NCBI GenBank assembly: GCA_010015805.1
Contig: ML978139.1
Coordinates: 1-64,000 of the forward strand
DNA: 64,000 bases
Direction of reading: 5' to 3'
DNA from: Rhizodiscina lignyota
Taxonomy: Eukaryota > Ascomycota > Dothideomycetes > Aulographales > Rhizodiscinaceae
Shown here: piece after piece, positions 22,247 through 33,333 of the stretch
Layout: every line of letters begins with the position of its first letter
Numbering within the stretch: position 1 is the stretch's first letter
Position numbers and translations under genes: made by a program
The notes under the pieces: generated by a model
What the model was told of the DNA's origin: nothing
Databases searched by the model: none
What the model saw: the letters and a program-made list of their open reading frames with translations, nothing else

Positions 22247-23867
22247 TTGGCGTGCGGTATGAGCTGCCCGACTGGCGAGCTGTTTGTTTGCTCTCTAGCT
22301 TCTGTGACTAGGCGGTGCGCGTACTGCCAACCAAACGAAACGCGGATAAAAGTTCACCAAACAACTGTTCTAGAACTGGTGGTACTTGCGATCTCCAGAG
22401 ATACACTCAGGGTAGCAATGATGAGCGCCTCGAACCTGAAACCGTTCTGAAGGATGTTTCAAAGGGAATTGATCGTCACTTTCTGTGCCAGACGTGGAGA
22501 AGAAAGGGAAGAGAGCAAGACGTCAACCGTGGGTAGAACCGTCTGTGGGGGGGCAGTGCAGGCACTCAGGCCTGCACGCCGCCATTGGGTGATGCCCGAC
22601 CACAGGTTTGCGCATCGCTCTGCGAAGACTCATTGTCACGAGACGTCAGAACTACTGCTGGCGAGCGAAAGCCTCAGAAAAGGCTTTTACCCAGGAAATG
22701 AGGCGAGCAACGGCTCCCTCATATATGCTTCTTATCGAGTCTGCGTCATTTATTAATACGATTCCGATGCCGCCCAGTGGCTGTAAGGATGTCACTAGGG
22801 ATCGGCCAAGGTCATCCGTAATCTCCACTTGACCCATGCTGGATAGTCTCGCCCTGAAATGTACATGCTGAAAGAGGAATAGTCGGAAGCCTCGTATGCT
22901 GTCGCTCGCTGTTGTGAACGGAAATATGCAACCATCACGCGGCCGTTTAGACGCACGACATTTTGCCCGATGAAGACTAATTGAACGTCAAAAGACCGAG
23001 GCCATGGCGAGAGTTTGCGCACCATGATTCATGTTGATTGTTTTAGAAAGACACTCTTTCAGGAGACTTTCAGGAGACGTAAGCAAAAAAGACAGAAAAT
23101 ATGCGAGAACGAGAATATGGAAATTGCAAGGAACGAGAGAAGACTGTTCGTGTCTGTCTATCTGGAGATCTGAATGAACAAACCGAATAGAGGACTTCAT
23201 GTCCTGGTTATGTTCAAAGCTCAGCGGGTCCGTTAAATTGAATTTTATCTTGGAGTCTAAATAAAAAGAGGGAGTACTTCTTTCATAGAGCGCAAACGAT
23301 AGCGTTGAATATTCGAAAGAGCTAAAGGGAATCGTGTTTATCGTCAGTCTGAAACGTGAGAAGGATTAGCAGTCCTTTTATACGGTTCCAAAATTGTTGT
23401 CGCCCCGTGCGCACAGAGAGGCGCGTCGTTTGACACTCACATGTCTCGGAGACTTGCATCCACGATGACAGCGAGTCAAAAGAAGCTCAATTTTAGCTCA
23501 CTTGTTGGTCCCAGATTTCGAAAGGTTGGCAGGTGATGCTCTGCGTTGGATGCGGCCCGCACCCGCACGTCAGTTCAGGGAATGGCCTTGAACAAAGAGA
23601 CGTCCCTTGCTTGTCACACATTCGTCAGCCCTATATCTCTAATTCCGAAGATTTCTTGGGGTTGAGATGATGGAAAAGAGCTTGAGTCTCTCTAGGATTG
23701 ATGAAGACAAGTAGCAATATCGGATGAAAAGGGCCCGCATTTGCGATCACCAGAGAAGAGTCATGATATGGGATAAGAATGACTCAAAGGGAAGTATGCC
23801 TGACTGATAAAATGCTACCTGAGTGCCAGACTGGGAAGCCGTTGAATCCAGCCATTCGCAGCCAGCC
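22247..23867. other. 1.6-kb divergent intergenic region
   Basis: It lies between the starts of a minus-strand and a plus-strand gene and has no supported gene of its own. A perfect 11-bp tandem duplication is at 23057-23078. The right half is AT-richer than the flanking genes. Confidence 0.4.
23057..23078. repeat. Perfect 11-bp tandem duplication
   Basis: TTTCAGGAGAC is repeated head to tail at 23057-23067 and 23068-23078 without mismatch, in intergenic DNA. Confidence 0.9.
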
Positions 23868-24452
23868 ATGGTTTCCATTGCATCTAGCTCGCCTGTCGAG
23901 TGGCGAAGATCCATTTCTTCAACCAACTATCTCATCTCCAGCTCCTCAGACCTCGTCTCAACGTCCTTCATCAACGATGCATTCGCCGATAAGTCCATGC
24001 CGTGGGCGTACCCATTCACGGAAGCAGAAATCGAGGTCATGAAGAACAATTGCGTAATTCTCGGTGTCTACCTCACTCACGAGAGCAACGACGAGACCGC
24101 GAGTCAACGGGGCCCACGATTCGAGCAAGTCGGCATGGCACGCTTAATCACTGACCGCCTGACGATGTTTTATATCACAGACGTTTTCATCGCCCCCTCT
24201 GAGCGCGGAAAAGGGCTGGGAAGATGGATGGCCGATTGTATTCGCGAGATCATGGATGGAATGCCGCACCTCAAGAGGGCGATGCTGATGGCGACACCAG
24301 AATCGGGAGAAGATCCGTACAATTCCCACTCAGTGAGGTTTTATAGAGATCGGATGGGCATGGAACCCTTTGAGCAGGGAAGAGGAGTGGTTGCGATGGG
24401 AAGGAGTGCCAAATGGTGGGAGGCTCGAGAGAATGACGAGGAGCGACAATGA
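23868..24452 (+). CDS. GNAT-family N-acetyltransferase
   Basis: An intronless frame of 194 residues from the first in-frame ATG at 23868. The fold is recognisable from the order YLISSSSDLVS, PWAYPFTEAEIE, a core strand with FEQVGMARLITD, and then MFYITDVFIAPSERGKGLGR. That last piece is motif A with R-G-K-G-L-G, which binds the pyrophosphate of acetyl-CoA. It ends with the strand/helix SHSVRFYRDRMGMEPF. Small GNATs of this type (similar to bacterial YghG/Ats1-like enzymes) acetylate amines or amino groups; the acceptor is unknown. The open frame extends a further 15 codons upstream without an ATG, so a missed 5' exon is possible but not needed. Confidence 0.82.
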   Translation: MVSIASSSPVEWRRSISSTNYLISSSSDLVSTSFINDAFADKSMPWAYPFTEAEIEVMKNNCVILGVYLTHESNDETASQRGPRFEQVGMARLITDRLTMFYITDVFIAPSERGKGLGRWMADCIREIMDGMPHLKRAMLMATPESGEDPYNSHSVRFYRDRMGMEPFEQGRGVVAMGRSAKWWEARENDEERQ

Positions 24453-24809
24453 GGTCGAGGTAGAGCTGTGAATGCTTTGCCTGCTTAAGAGGAAGACAAC
24501 TCCTGGAATGGTGGTATTGGTAGGCGAGAATCAGATTGAAATCTACAGGAGCCACAACTCCTTCCCTTCCACGGTGTGTGAGATGTCGGCTCGACATCTA
24601 CCGACAAACTCACTACATTTCCTCTGTCACATCAATAGTTTCGGTTCGATCTCGAGTTGTTCATCAGACGGAACGTTATAGAGGTATTAAGAGTGAGCCA
24701 CCAAAGATTTTCTATCGATCTTGGGTCCAAGTTTGACGACCTCCGAGCGCTTTTGCGATCGACCCCCGACACGGCCTACGAACCTTATTCTTAGAACCAC
24801 TAAAGTTCT
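24453..24809. other. Convergent 3' region
   Basis: Space between the GNAT gene and the small minus-strand gene. No gene is supported. A short segment resembling a tRNA T-arm near 24655 was checked and rejected. Confidence 0.4.
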
Positions 24810-25338
24810 TCAGCATGCTTCTGATTTTGCGGATGCTGAACAACAAAGCATCTGGGTCCAAATAATGTCCCGCAGTGAATCCTCACCTGGCAGCCATACC
24901 TTAACCATAGCAAGATTAGAAGAACCATCTTTATCCAAACGCCTCAGGGCCCTGATATATCGCTTAAACTCGTCCCGACTGAGTATGGCAGGATGTCCAA
25001 TCCAGAAAGCTCCTACGGCGCTGCCGAATGGATGTTGTAAAACGATTTCTACTCTCTTTATCAAGTAGCCAATTGCCGCTGAAACTTTCATTCGCTTCAA
25101 GTCCGCACTAGCATTGAATCGCGAAGACAAAGATATTCTCTCCGAAGAAGGCTTCCATGGCGGCACCTTCAAGTTGTCGGCAAACCATTCGCGCACCAAT
25201 AAGCCGTAATGACGACTCTGGCTAATGTTCACATGCAAGAAACTATAATAATGGTGGGATATATCTCACATTATTAGTATACTTTAATGATAGGAGAGAT
25301 GTGTGCTTCACTTACAAGTCTATAATTGTTGGTACCAT
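24810..25338 (-). CDS. Small uncharacterised two-exon gene (151 residues)
   Basis: I do not recognise this protein. The model is exon 1 25338-25316 (MVPTIID plus two bases) and exon 2 25242-24810, over a 73-bp intron. The intron has a textbook donor (GTAAGT), a perfect branch site (TACTAAT at about 25275) and a TATAG acceptor. An in-frame stop just upstream of the ATG fixes the start. Notable pieces of the protein are REWFADNLKVPPWKPSSE, a basic helix SADLKRMKVSAAIGYLIKRV, and HPAILSRDEFKRYIRALRRL. The sequence looks like a folded, soluble, possibly orphan protein. The complete set of splice signals in frame is the main reason to believe the gene. It might instead be the remnant of a longer gene. 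Confidence 0.5.
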
Positions 25339-26206
25339 AATCAGTTTCTCACTCTATCAAACCTTTGTTCTCGAGCACGCACGAACAAATTGACATCCAT
25401 TCGCGGTTCCAGGCATTATTCGCAGGACAAACGTAGTTTGCCCAGTCTCATTTAATGCCCACTAATGCCAACATGCGCGAAGGATTTTGCAGGAAGGGCG
25501 TGAGTTGTATGCGATATTGGGATGTTCTGTTTCAGGGTCCCGTGTTAAGGACGAAAGAACGGCCTTGGAGAGGTGTAACGGAGGAAGCAGGCTTCGATTT
25601 GATCACTCTTCTTTATGCCCAAGTTGAAAGCACTGAACTCGCATGAAACCTGCACAAGAGGGGATGGAAGGCACAATGCAGTGCCTCTCCAAGAAGTCGC
25701 ACGAAGTTTGTAAAGTCCAAGCATTATCAAATCGTGTATTCACAGCTCAGCGATTTTGATATGATCAAACTTTGCTCAACTTGCAATTGCAAGCTACCAG
25801 GTTCGTGCGGAGCCTGTGGAAGAATACTTAGCTCTCGCAACTGATCTCGCGCTCTTGGTGTTTAAGTAAATGGACACGGTAAAGGCCAAGTTAACTAGCC
25901 TGCAGGATACTGTGCGGTCTGCAGGTAGATACACTTCCACTAGAAGCGAACCGATATATTCGATCCAGTTTGCGACCACCTCGCGTTTACACAATCGGCA
26001 CTAGCCGGCCCAACGAGCCTTGAAAGGCAAAGCATAAGAAATTAATTAAGCGCATTCATAGATGTGATTGATCATTAATGACTCAGAGGCTTGTCTATCG
26101 CCTTCCCTAAGTGTTTGGAGGTGTTGGTATCGAAAGCCGATGAGTTCGAAGGTTTTTGGAAGAGATATTTCAATAAGCAATTGAAACTAGCTGTGCTAGA
26201 TGGATG
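25339..26206. other. Intergenic region
   Basis: No gene is supported. The sequence is AT-richer than its flanks and includes the upstream region of the small two-exon gene and the 3' end of the 227-residue protein gene. Confidence 0.4.
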
Positions 26207-26948
26207 TCATCCTAGGTCCATGGCATCATCATCCGACTCCTCGAATGTTGCGTCGTACCCATCATCCACATTAGATGGTGGTGGGCTCGCATCTTTATGG
26301 CCACGGCCCGGTGCGTCTCTCCATTTCAGGTGAGCAAAGACCTTCTTTGGTTGTTCTGGCTCGTCTTCAACATCCATCTCCCCTCTCTGCTCTTTCTTGG
26401 CCCTTGTTCGAGACTCTAGTCGAGCCCTGTTCCTGCTTTCGATGATTGCTTTCCGCACATTGTCCTGTTCCTTTGTAAGAGATATCGAGTTCGGTATGGA
26501 ATTGTACAGTATCAGCTGCTTGTCATTCAGCTGTGATCGAGGCTCTTGTCCTAAAAGCAGGCGCTTTGGGAATTTGTTCAGATGTTTCTCAATGTCGGGG
26601 ATGAAGATTGGACGCTCTTCGTCCGATTCTAGTTCCGCGAGCTCCGCATCGAGGTCGTGAATGAAGACTCTATCCTTTGAATCCTCCACTTGCATATAGT
26701 CATCACTGGCAGAGGGTGGAGGTACCGGCGGAGCAGATTGGTCACCCGTAGCGAGTGGGACGTACTGTTTGTGGCTCGTATCTACTTCGTAGTGCATAGT
26801 TAGTGAGAGGATGCAAACAGAGAGCGCAATGGTACATACCGAGATTCAAGAGGTCGAAGCGCTTTGCCAATCGATCATGATCCCCAATGTCTTCTGGCTT
26901 GCGCTTCGAGCCGGCATGAATGGTGTCGTGAATGGTTGTGGTCGCCAT
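26207..26948 (-). CDS. Conserved-looking acidic protein of unknown function (227 residues)
   Basis: Two exons, 26948-26840 and 26781-26207, over a 58-bp intron (GTATGT donor, branch CTAAC, acceptor TAG). The junction rebuilds RFDLLNL-DTSHKQYVPL. A conserved-looking core reads FIHDLDAELAELESDEERPI then FIPDIEKHLNKFPKRLLLG and LILYNSIPNSISLTKEQDNV, ending in a basic helix RKAIIESRNRARLESRTRAK. The C-terminus is acidic (EESDDDAMDLG). Charged ends flanking a helical core suggest a nuclear or nucleolar adaptor, but I cannot assign a function. It is transcribed divergently from the alanyl-tRNA synthetase with only 191 bp between the upstream-most starts. Confidence 0.8.
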
Positions 26949-27139
26949 TGCTGGTGATCTTCCTCCGCGCGGTCAAGCTTGAATGCGGGCCATGGCTTTT
27001 TGAAGGTGCAGCGCTTCGCCGACGCACTTTCTAGAAAGCTCCGCAAACTACCACCGTCTTGTCTGAAGAAACTCAACAACAACGAACCTAGCAGCCGCGC
27101 CAACCGTAATCTGGGTCTGTGTGTGTGCTCCTCTGGTGA
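26949..27139. promoter_or_regulatory. Short bidirectional promoter (unknown protein / AlaRS)
   Basis: Only 191 bp separate the minus-strand ATG at 26948 and the first AlaRS ATG at 27140 (350 bp to the second ATG at 27299). Both transcripts must start within or near it, so co-regulation is likely. No clear TATA box is seen. Confidence 0.55.
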
Positions 27140-30100
27140 ATGACGGGGAAGGCGTTGTGGTTTGGTTTCAGGCGCAATTTGACTCACACCATAAGCTTAG
27201 ATGTAAAGCTCCCACAGCTCAGCTCGAAATTTCAACTTCTCCCACAAACACACAGAAACTCTCCACTCCTTCTTTCAAACCTCGATTTTCGGCGCAAAAT
27301 GTCGACTTCTACTGGAGAGACGGAGTGGCCCGCCGCACGCGTGCGCAGCACTTTTCTCGACTACTTCAAGAGGAATGGCCACACGTTCGTGCCCTCGTCC
27401 TCTGTCGTCCCGCACGCAGACCCTACGCTCCTGTTCGCGAATGCGGGCATGAACCAGTATAAATCGATATTCCTCGGTACTGTCGACCCGAATTCAGACT
27501 TTGCGCACCTCAAGCGCGCTGTAAATTCGCAAAAATGCATTCGCGCCGGCGGGAAGCACAACGATTTAGACGATGTGGGCAAAGATAGCTACCACCATAC
27601 CTTTTTCGAGATGTTGGGCAACTGGAGTTTCGGCGACTATTTCAAGAAAGAGGCGATTGGATTCTCATGGGAGCTCTTGACAAAAGTCTATGGGCTGAAC
27701 CCTGACAGGCTGTATGTCACATACTTTGAGGGCGATGAAAAGCTCGGGCTCGAACCAGACTTGGAGGCTAAAGAGTTGTGGAAATCTGTTGGTGTGGCGG
27801 ATGACCATATCCTGCCTGGCAATGTGAAAGACAACTTCTGGGAAATGGGCGACCAAGGACCTTGTGGGCCATGTAGTGAGATCCACTACGACCGTATTGG
27901 GGGCCGAAATGCTGCGCATTTGGTCAATCAGGACGATCCGAACGTACTGGAGATTTGGAACAACGTCTTCATACAGTTCAATAGAGAGGCTGACCGCAGT
28001 TTAAAGCCATTACCGAACAAGCACGTGGACACTGGATTGGGCTTCGAACGACTAGTATCCGTCCTACAGGACAAATCTTCAAACTACGACACTGATGTGT
28101 TCACTCCTCTATTCAAGACCATTCAAGAAATCACGGGCGTGAGAGAATATCGTGGCAAGTTTGGCGATGAAGACTCGGACGGCATCGACACTGCATATCG
28201 CGTGGTCGCAGATCACGTCCGGATGTTAACCTTTGCCATCTCCGACGGTGGAGAGCCCAGTAATCTCGGCAGAGGTTATGTCGTGCGTCGCGTACTCCGA
28301 CGAGGTGCACGATACGGCCGCAAATATCTGAACGCTTCGATAGGCGATTTCTTCTCGAAGATAGTCCCAACTCTCGTGCAGCAGCTTAGCGATATGTTCC
28401 CAGAAATAGAGAAGGCGCAAGCAAACGTCAGAGAAATCCTTGATGAAGAGGAGCAGTCATTCGACAAGACGCTCACGCGCGGCGAGGCAGAGTTTGAGAA
28501 GTTCGCACAACAGTGTAAACAGAAAGGCACGAAAGACCTTCCTGGCAAAGACGTTTGGTTGCTCTACATGACCTACGGCTTCCCGGTTGATCTGACACAG
28601 ATCATGGCTGAAGAGAGAGGCCTCCGGATAAATCAGGAAGAGGTTGATAAGGCAGAGGAGGAGGCAAGGGAGGCGAGCAAGCGACCAAAGAAGGCTGTCG
28701 GAGATCTTATCAAACTCGACGTACACGATATCAATGCTCTGCAGAACATGCCCGATGTTCACCGAACAGATGACTCCGCAAAGTATGGCAAGAAGAATAT
28801 CACCTCTACCATCAAAGCCCTTTACCACGGTAAAAAGTTCATTGAAGACGCGAAAGATATCTTCCACGGGGACCGCTTTGGCATCGTTATGGACAAGACA
28901 TGCTTTTATGCCGAACAAGGAGGCCAAATCTACGATACTGGCAAGATCGTCATTGACGGTATTGCGGAATTCAACGTGGAAAACGTGCAGCTCTATGCCG
29001 GATACGTCCTTCACACTGGCTGGTTACAGTATGGCTCTTTGAAGGTAGGCGATGAAGTCATTTGCGAATATGACGAGCTTCGCCGCAATCCCATCCGAAA
29101 GAACCATACCGGCACTCACATTCTCAACTACGCACTACGTGAAGTCCTTGGCAACGGCGTCGATCAAAAGGGCTCATATGTTGGGCCAGACAAGCTACGA
29201 TTCGACTTTTCTCACAAGTCCTCAGTCTCCGAATCCGAACTCGAGAAGATTGCAGAACTCTCAACCAGCTACATCCACCAAAACTCCGAAGTCTTCTCGC
29301 AGGAAGTTGCACTGCCCACTGCGCACAACATTGAAGGTGTTCGCGCCGTCTTCGGCGAGACCTATCCAGACCCCGTTCGCGTTGTATCAGTCGGTGTGCC
29401 TGTGGAAGATCTCATGCAAGATGTCAAGAATAATGCCTGGCGGAAGGTCAGCATCGAGTTTTGCGGTGGTACGCACGTTGATAAGACGGGTGAGATCAAG
29501 GATCTCGTCATTCTCGAGGAGAGCTCCATCGCGGCCGGTATCCGGCGCATCACTGCTGTGACGGGCCAGGATGCACATAGGGTAACACAAACTGCAGAAG
29601 AATTCTCCGAGCGACTCGCCGAGTTCGAACGCATGCCGTTCAGCGCAGACAAGGAGGAGCGGAGGAAGCGCATCCGCGTAGAGCTGACAGACCTGGAGAT
29701 ATCAGCCCTGACGAGGAAGGAATTACTTAAACGGTACGACACTGTAGCGAAGGATATTCTGAAACACCAGAAGCAAGCACAGTACGAGGAGAAGCAAAAG
29801 GTGCTGGGGCTGATTAAAGACCACTTCGCGAAGGACGACACAAAGGCCCAGCCATTCCAGGTCCTGAAGGTGCCATTCCAGACGACCCCGAGGATTTTGA
29901 GCGAGGTCATGAAGGAGTTGAGCAGTAAGCAGAAGGATAAGTCGGTCTACGTCATTGCAACTGAGCATGGCGGGGAGAGGGTAACGCATGGGTGCCACGT
30001 TTCTCAGGTGAGTTGATGACTCCGTCCCTGCTCATCGCACGCTCGTGGCTGATTAATTTTGCAGCAATACCTGAATCAGGGCGCTTCTGCTGGCGACTGG

Positions 30101-30241
30101 GCAAAGGCTGTTGTCGAAGCAGTAGGCGGAAAGGCCGGCGGCGGGAAGCAGCCGACTGCTTTGGGTAGCGGAACGAACCCGGACAAGATTGATGAGGGTG
30201 TGGAACTCGCAACAAAGTATCTGGAGAAGTTCTCTATTTAA
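27140..30241 (+). CDS. ALA1: Alanyl-tRNA synthetase, probably cytosolic and mitochondrial forms from two starts
   Basis: Exons 27140-30007 and 30065-30241, over a 57-bp intron (GTGAGT...TTTTGCAG). The ATG at 27299 (A at -3) gives a 961-residue protein, the usual length of eukaryotic AlaRS, which charges tRNA-Ala. The class II catalytic core is at the N-terminus ([52 protein letters not shown]). The editing domain follows, with zinc-site residues His603/His607 (HTGTH) and Cys722/His726 (CGGTH), then the C-terminal C-Ala region. The ATG at 27140, with weak context (T at -3), adds 53 residues in frame: 9 Lys/Arg and only 2 Asp, consistent with a mitochondrial presequence. Yeast ALA1 is known to make both forms from alternative starts in one gene. 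Here the upstream codon is a true AUG. Confidence 0.95.
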
Positions 30242-30976
30242 GAAGTACCGGAATTGCGAGGCCCTATCGGTGCACTGGCTATGAATGCATGTTGTTGTGG
30301 TATTATGTAAATTAGACATGGCGTCGCTGAGATCCTGTGGGGCTCAATTCTATTCTGAAGCGTCCAGCCTTCACCACCATAAAGACCGTCTTCTCCCATT
30401 CAGTGGTGGTGATTTGTCTATGGGGCAAACAACGCAATTCTTTGTAGATCCAGAACAGAAATCCGAAAACGCACTGTCAAGGAGGTTAATCAGCCGAACC
30501 ATCCTCCGAAGATCGCTCGGTAGATCTGCTTTCGTGTCCATTCATGGCTTGTAGATCCAATATTGTATAACTTTTAAATGACACAAACCATCAAGGTCAA
30601 GTTAGAATGAAGACAACTTGATTGAGTCCAGCGTAGTGAGGGGAGAGCACTGCGGATGTCTGCTGAGACTCCGGCAGTAGCTACAATGTCAGGACTGCGC
30701 TCAGCCAACATATCGGTAACACGATTGGAAGTCATTCAATCATTGAGGGGCTTTTGAGCAGCCTTCTCCTGCGCTGTAACGAATAGGTACATCACATTTC
30801 AAGCGGAAGAAATGCTTCTTGAACTTTGCGACAACATGCTCTGATGTCAAGAAGTGCTTCTTTGTCCGGCCCGACACTATAACTACCCCCGAATCATCGC
30901 CTGTGAATTTTCAACTTCTCAACACCACACTCTCTTTAAAAGTTTCCTAGCGCTTCACCCGCGAAACACTCCACCC
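30242..30976. other. Intergenic region between AlaRS and Trm82
   Basis: No gene is supported. A short ORF at 30285-30554 directly follows AlaRS and lacks family sequence. The right part should hold the Trm82 promoter. Confidence 0.4.
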
Positions 30977-32546
30977 ATGGATCATCCTTTTCAATGCCTC
31001 CGGGCTCGTGATGACCATGTGCTGTTCGCAGCATGCGGATCGAATATCTATTCGGTTTCATTGACAGATGGAAGTATTATTTCGAAATGGCCTACTTGTG
31101 ACCCTCCAACACCCAAGGATGAAAAAGAGCCTCCGGGAAAACACAGAAAACTAGACTCAAATAGCACCACACCACCTGCAAATGTCACTATTCTCACTCT
31201 CGCCAGCGAGCGGCAACACTTGGTCGCTGTGACTGCAGAAGACAAGTACGTCCACGTATTCGAAATCAGCCAGGATGGGCAATTGTCCCACATCAGCCAG
31301 AGGCAAGTTTTATGCATTCGAATTGTGACACAATTTCGCTAATTGAAATCAGATGTATGCCGAAGCGCCCTTCATCAATTGTGGTGACTTCAGATGATAG
31401 TTCTATTCTCGTAGCAGACAAGTTCGGCGATGTTTATTCCTTGCCTCTTCTCCCTGCTCATGAGCAGGAGCCGAGTGTGCCTACATCCGTGGAAGAGCAA
31501 GAAAAGCAGGCACCAAAGACGTACAAGCCAGCCGCTACGTCTTTGACAGTTCACTCTGCACGCAATCTTCGCGCTCTGGAACAGCAAATGAAGCGTGTCA
31601 ATGAACCAGCTAAGATCAAAGAACCTCTAAAATTCGCCCATAAGCTGCTCCTGGGTCACGTCTCGATGGTCACAGATGTGCTGTTCGCAAGTGTATCACA
31701 CGGCCTAGGGAAGAGGGAGTACATTATCACGGCTGATCGCGATGAGCACATTCGCGTGTCTCGAAGGCCACCCTCCCAGGCTCACATCATCGAGGGCTAC
31801 TGTCTCGGACATAAGAGCTTCGTAAGCAAGCTCTGCATGGTGACGCCGCAATTGCTGGTCTCAGGAGGCGGTGATGACTATCTCTACGTCTGGAAGTGGC
31901 AAGATTTTCAGTTGCGGAGGAAAGTCAGTATTCGTGAGTGGTATCAGAAAGTGGTACAGGAGAGATCTGTTAGCAACGGAGTAGTCGGGCCCTCGAGTGA
32001 TGTCAGGAATGCTCCCTTGACTGTGTCTGGTTTGTGGACAGTGTCTAATGTACCGGATGAGCATGTGAGTATTGCCCCTGAAAAATACGCGTTGAGCATG
32101 TCATTGACATATACTAGACGCACTTGGTGGTCGCTTTGGAGGGGTTTCCGGCGCTCATGTGTTTCACTGTTGCTCAACTTGAAGACCAGGTCGGCGATAT
32201 CGACATCAAAACGATGTATACGCCTGGCAACGTTTTGGATGTCGCCAACTTGGGAGATACCTTGCTGATCTCCGTTGACAACTTGCATGCTCCTGGCTCA
32301 ACGGAGAATTCTCCGTCAAATGATGCACAATTCGACAAATCAAGGCGCATGTTGGCCATGACGTTGCCTATTAGCGATAACAAAGAGACGGAAGTACTCG
32401 ATACTGAGAAGATGGACGAAATACTCAAGGGGGCCTCGGAATCGATCAAGGCACCTACGGAAGCAAAGGCAGTACAAGAACTTCTGTACGGACTGGGTCA
32501 TTTGAGAAAGCGTGGAGGTGAAGACGGCGCTGAAGAACCGGCATGA
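30977..32546 (+). CDS. TRM82: tRNA (guanine-N7)-methyltransferase non-catalytic subunit Trm82 (WD40)
   Basis: Three exons, 30977-31302, 31353-32064 and 32118-32546, give 488 residues. The WD40 propeller is recognisable from blades such as LFAACGSNIYSVSLTDGSII, SIVVTSDDSSILVADKFGDV, KLLLGHVSMVTDVLFAS, and YIITADRDEHIRVSRRPPSQ followed by YCLGHKSFVSKL and LLVSGGGDDYLYVWKWQDF. The last two blocks are characteristic of Trm82 (human WDR4). It pairs with Trm8 to make m7G46 in tRNA variable loops. Intron 1 is 50 bp and starts with GC rather than GT (AG|GCAAGT); intron 2 is 53 bp, GT-AG. The frame also opens upstream of 30977 without family sequence. The catalytic partner is not in this window. Confidence 0.92.
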
Positions 32547-33333
32547 GCATGTAGGCGAGATGAAGCATCTTCAAATTGCCCCCACCGAGGATCGTGACAC
32601 TCGAAGTCGACGGAGCACGGAATGCAAGGTCATGCAGGCGGATCGCGACCATACGATTGGAAAGCGATGATGCAGCTACCTACTCCAGGAGGAATGGAGA
32701 TGGCCCAGGACATTGGATCATGTAACACATCGTACAGTGAGTGCGGCCCGCACTGAGACATGGCCCAGAGTGGCGACGAAGAGGCCGAAGCGAGCAATTG
32801 ATTGTCGCCTGTAGATAAAATTAACAAAATTCCACTCTGAATCAATAACTCAGACCGTTGCTGTTGCATGCACCAAGTGCAGGAACGCGCAGCGGCCCGT
32901 GTATAGATAAAAGCAACGATAGAACGGTCGTGCAACGGCTTGAGAAGGTGAAGCTTCGGGACTTGACGTGATGGGCGCGCCGCGACCGGCCTATTTTGCG
33001 CAGTGACCTAGCCGACTGTGCAGTGTTAGAAATCAACCTCGACAAACAGCAAAACGACCACCATCGCATCATCCAAACTGCCTCGGGCCCCTAAGACCAC
33101 CTCTAGAACCGTCCAGCGCATGTCATAATCTCCAACTCCCGCGTTTCTTTCACATCAGCCTCAGCCCCGTATATTCAATTCCTCCCCTCTCCAGCTGTAC
33201 GGGTATTCCTAATATTCTTTGCCCTTTCTGTCACCCGGACTGCACCCTCGCGCCGGCCCTCCGTTGAAGCCAGATAAATATCCTCACACCGACTGAACTT
33301 CACCACACAAGCAATCACCTATCGACCGTCAAA
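32547..33333. other. Intergenic / thioredoxin reductase leader
   Basis: No separate gene is supported. The right end is the 5' leader of the thioredoxin reductase transcript. It is pyrimidine-rich from about 33125 to 33245, which is common in strong fungal promoters. A TGA at 33265-33267 closes the frame that becomes the presequence, and no ATG lies between it and 33496 in that frame. Confidence 0.5.

Noticed and set aside
24640-24690. T-arm-like sequence suggesting a tRNA
   Set aside because: A GGTTCGATC loop with a weak 5-bp stem is present at about 24655, but no acceptor stem, D-arm or anticodon arm pairs with it.
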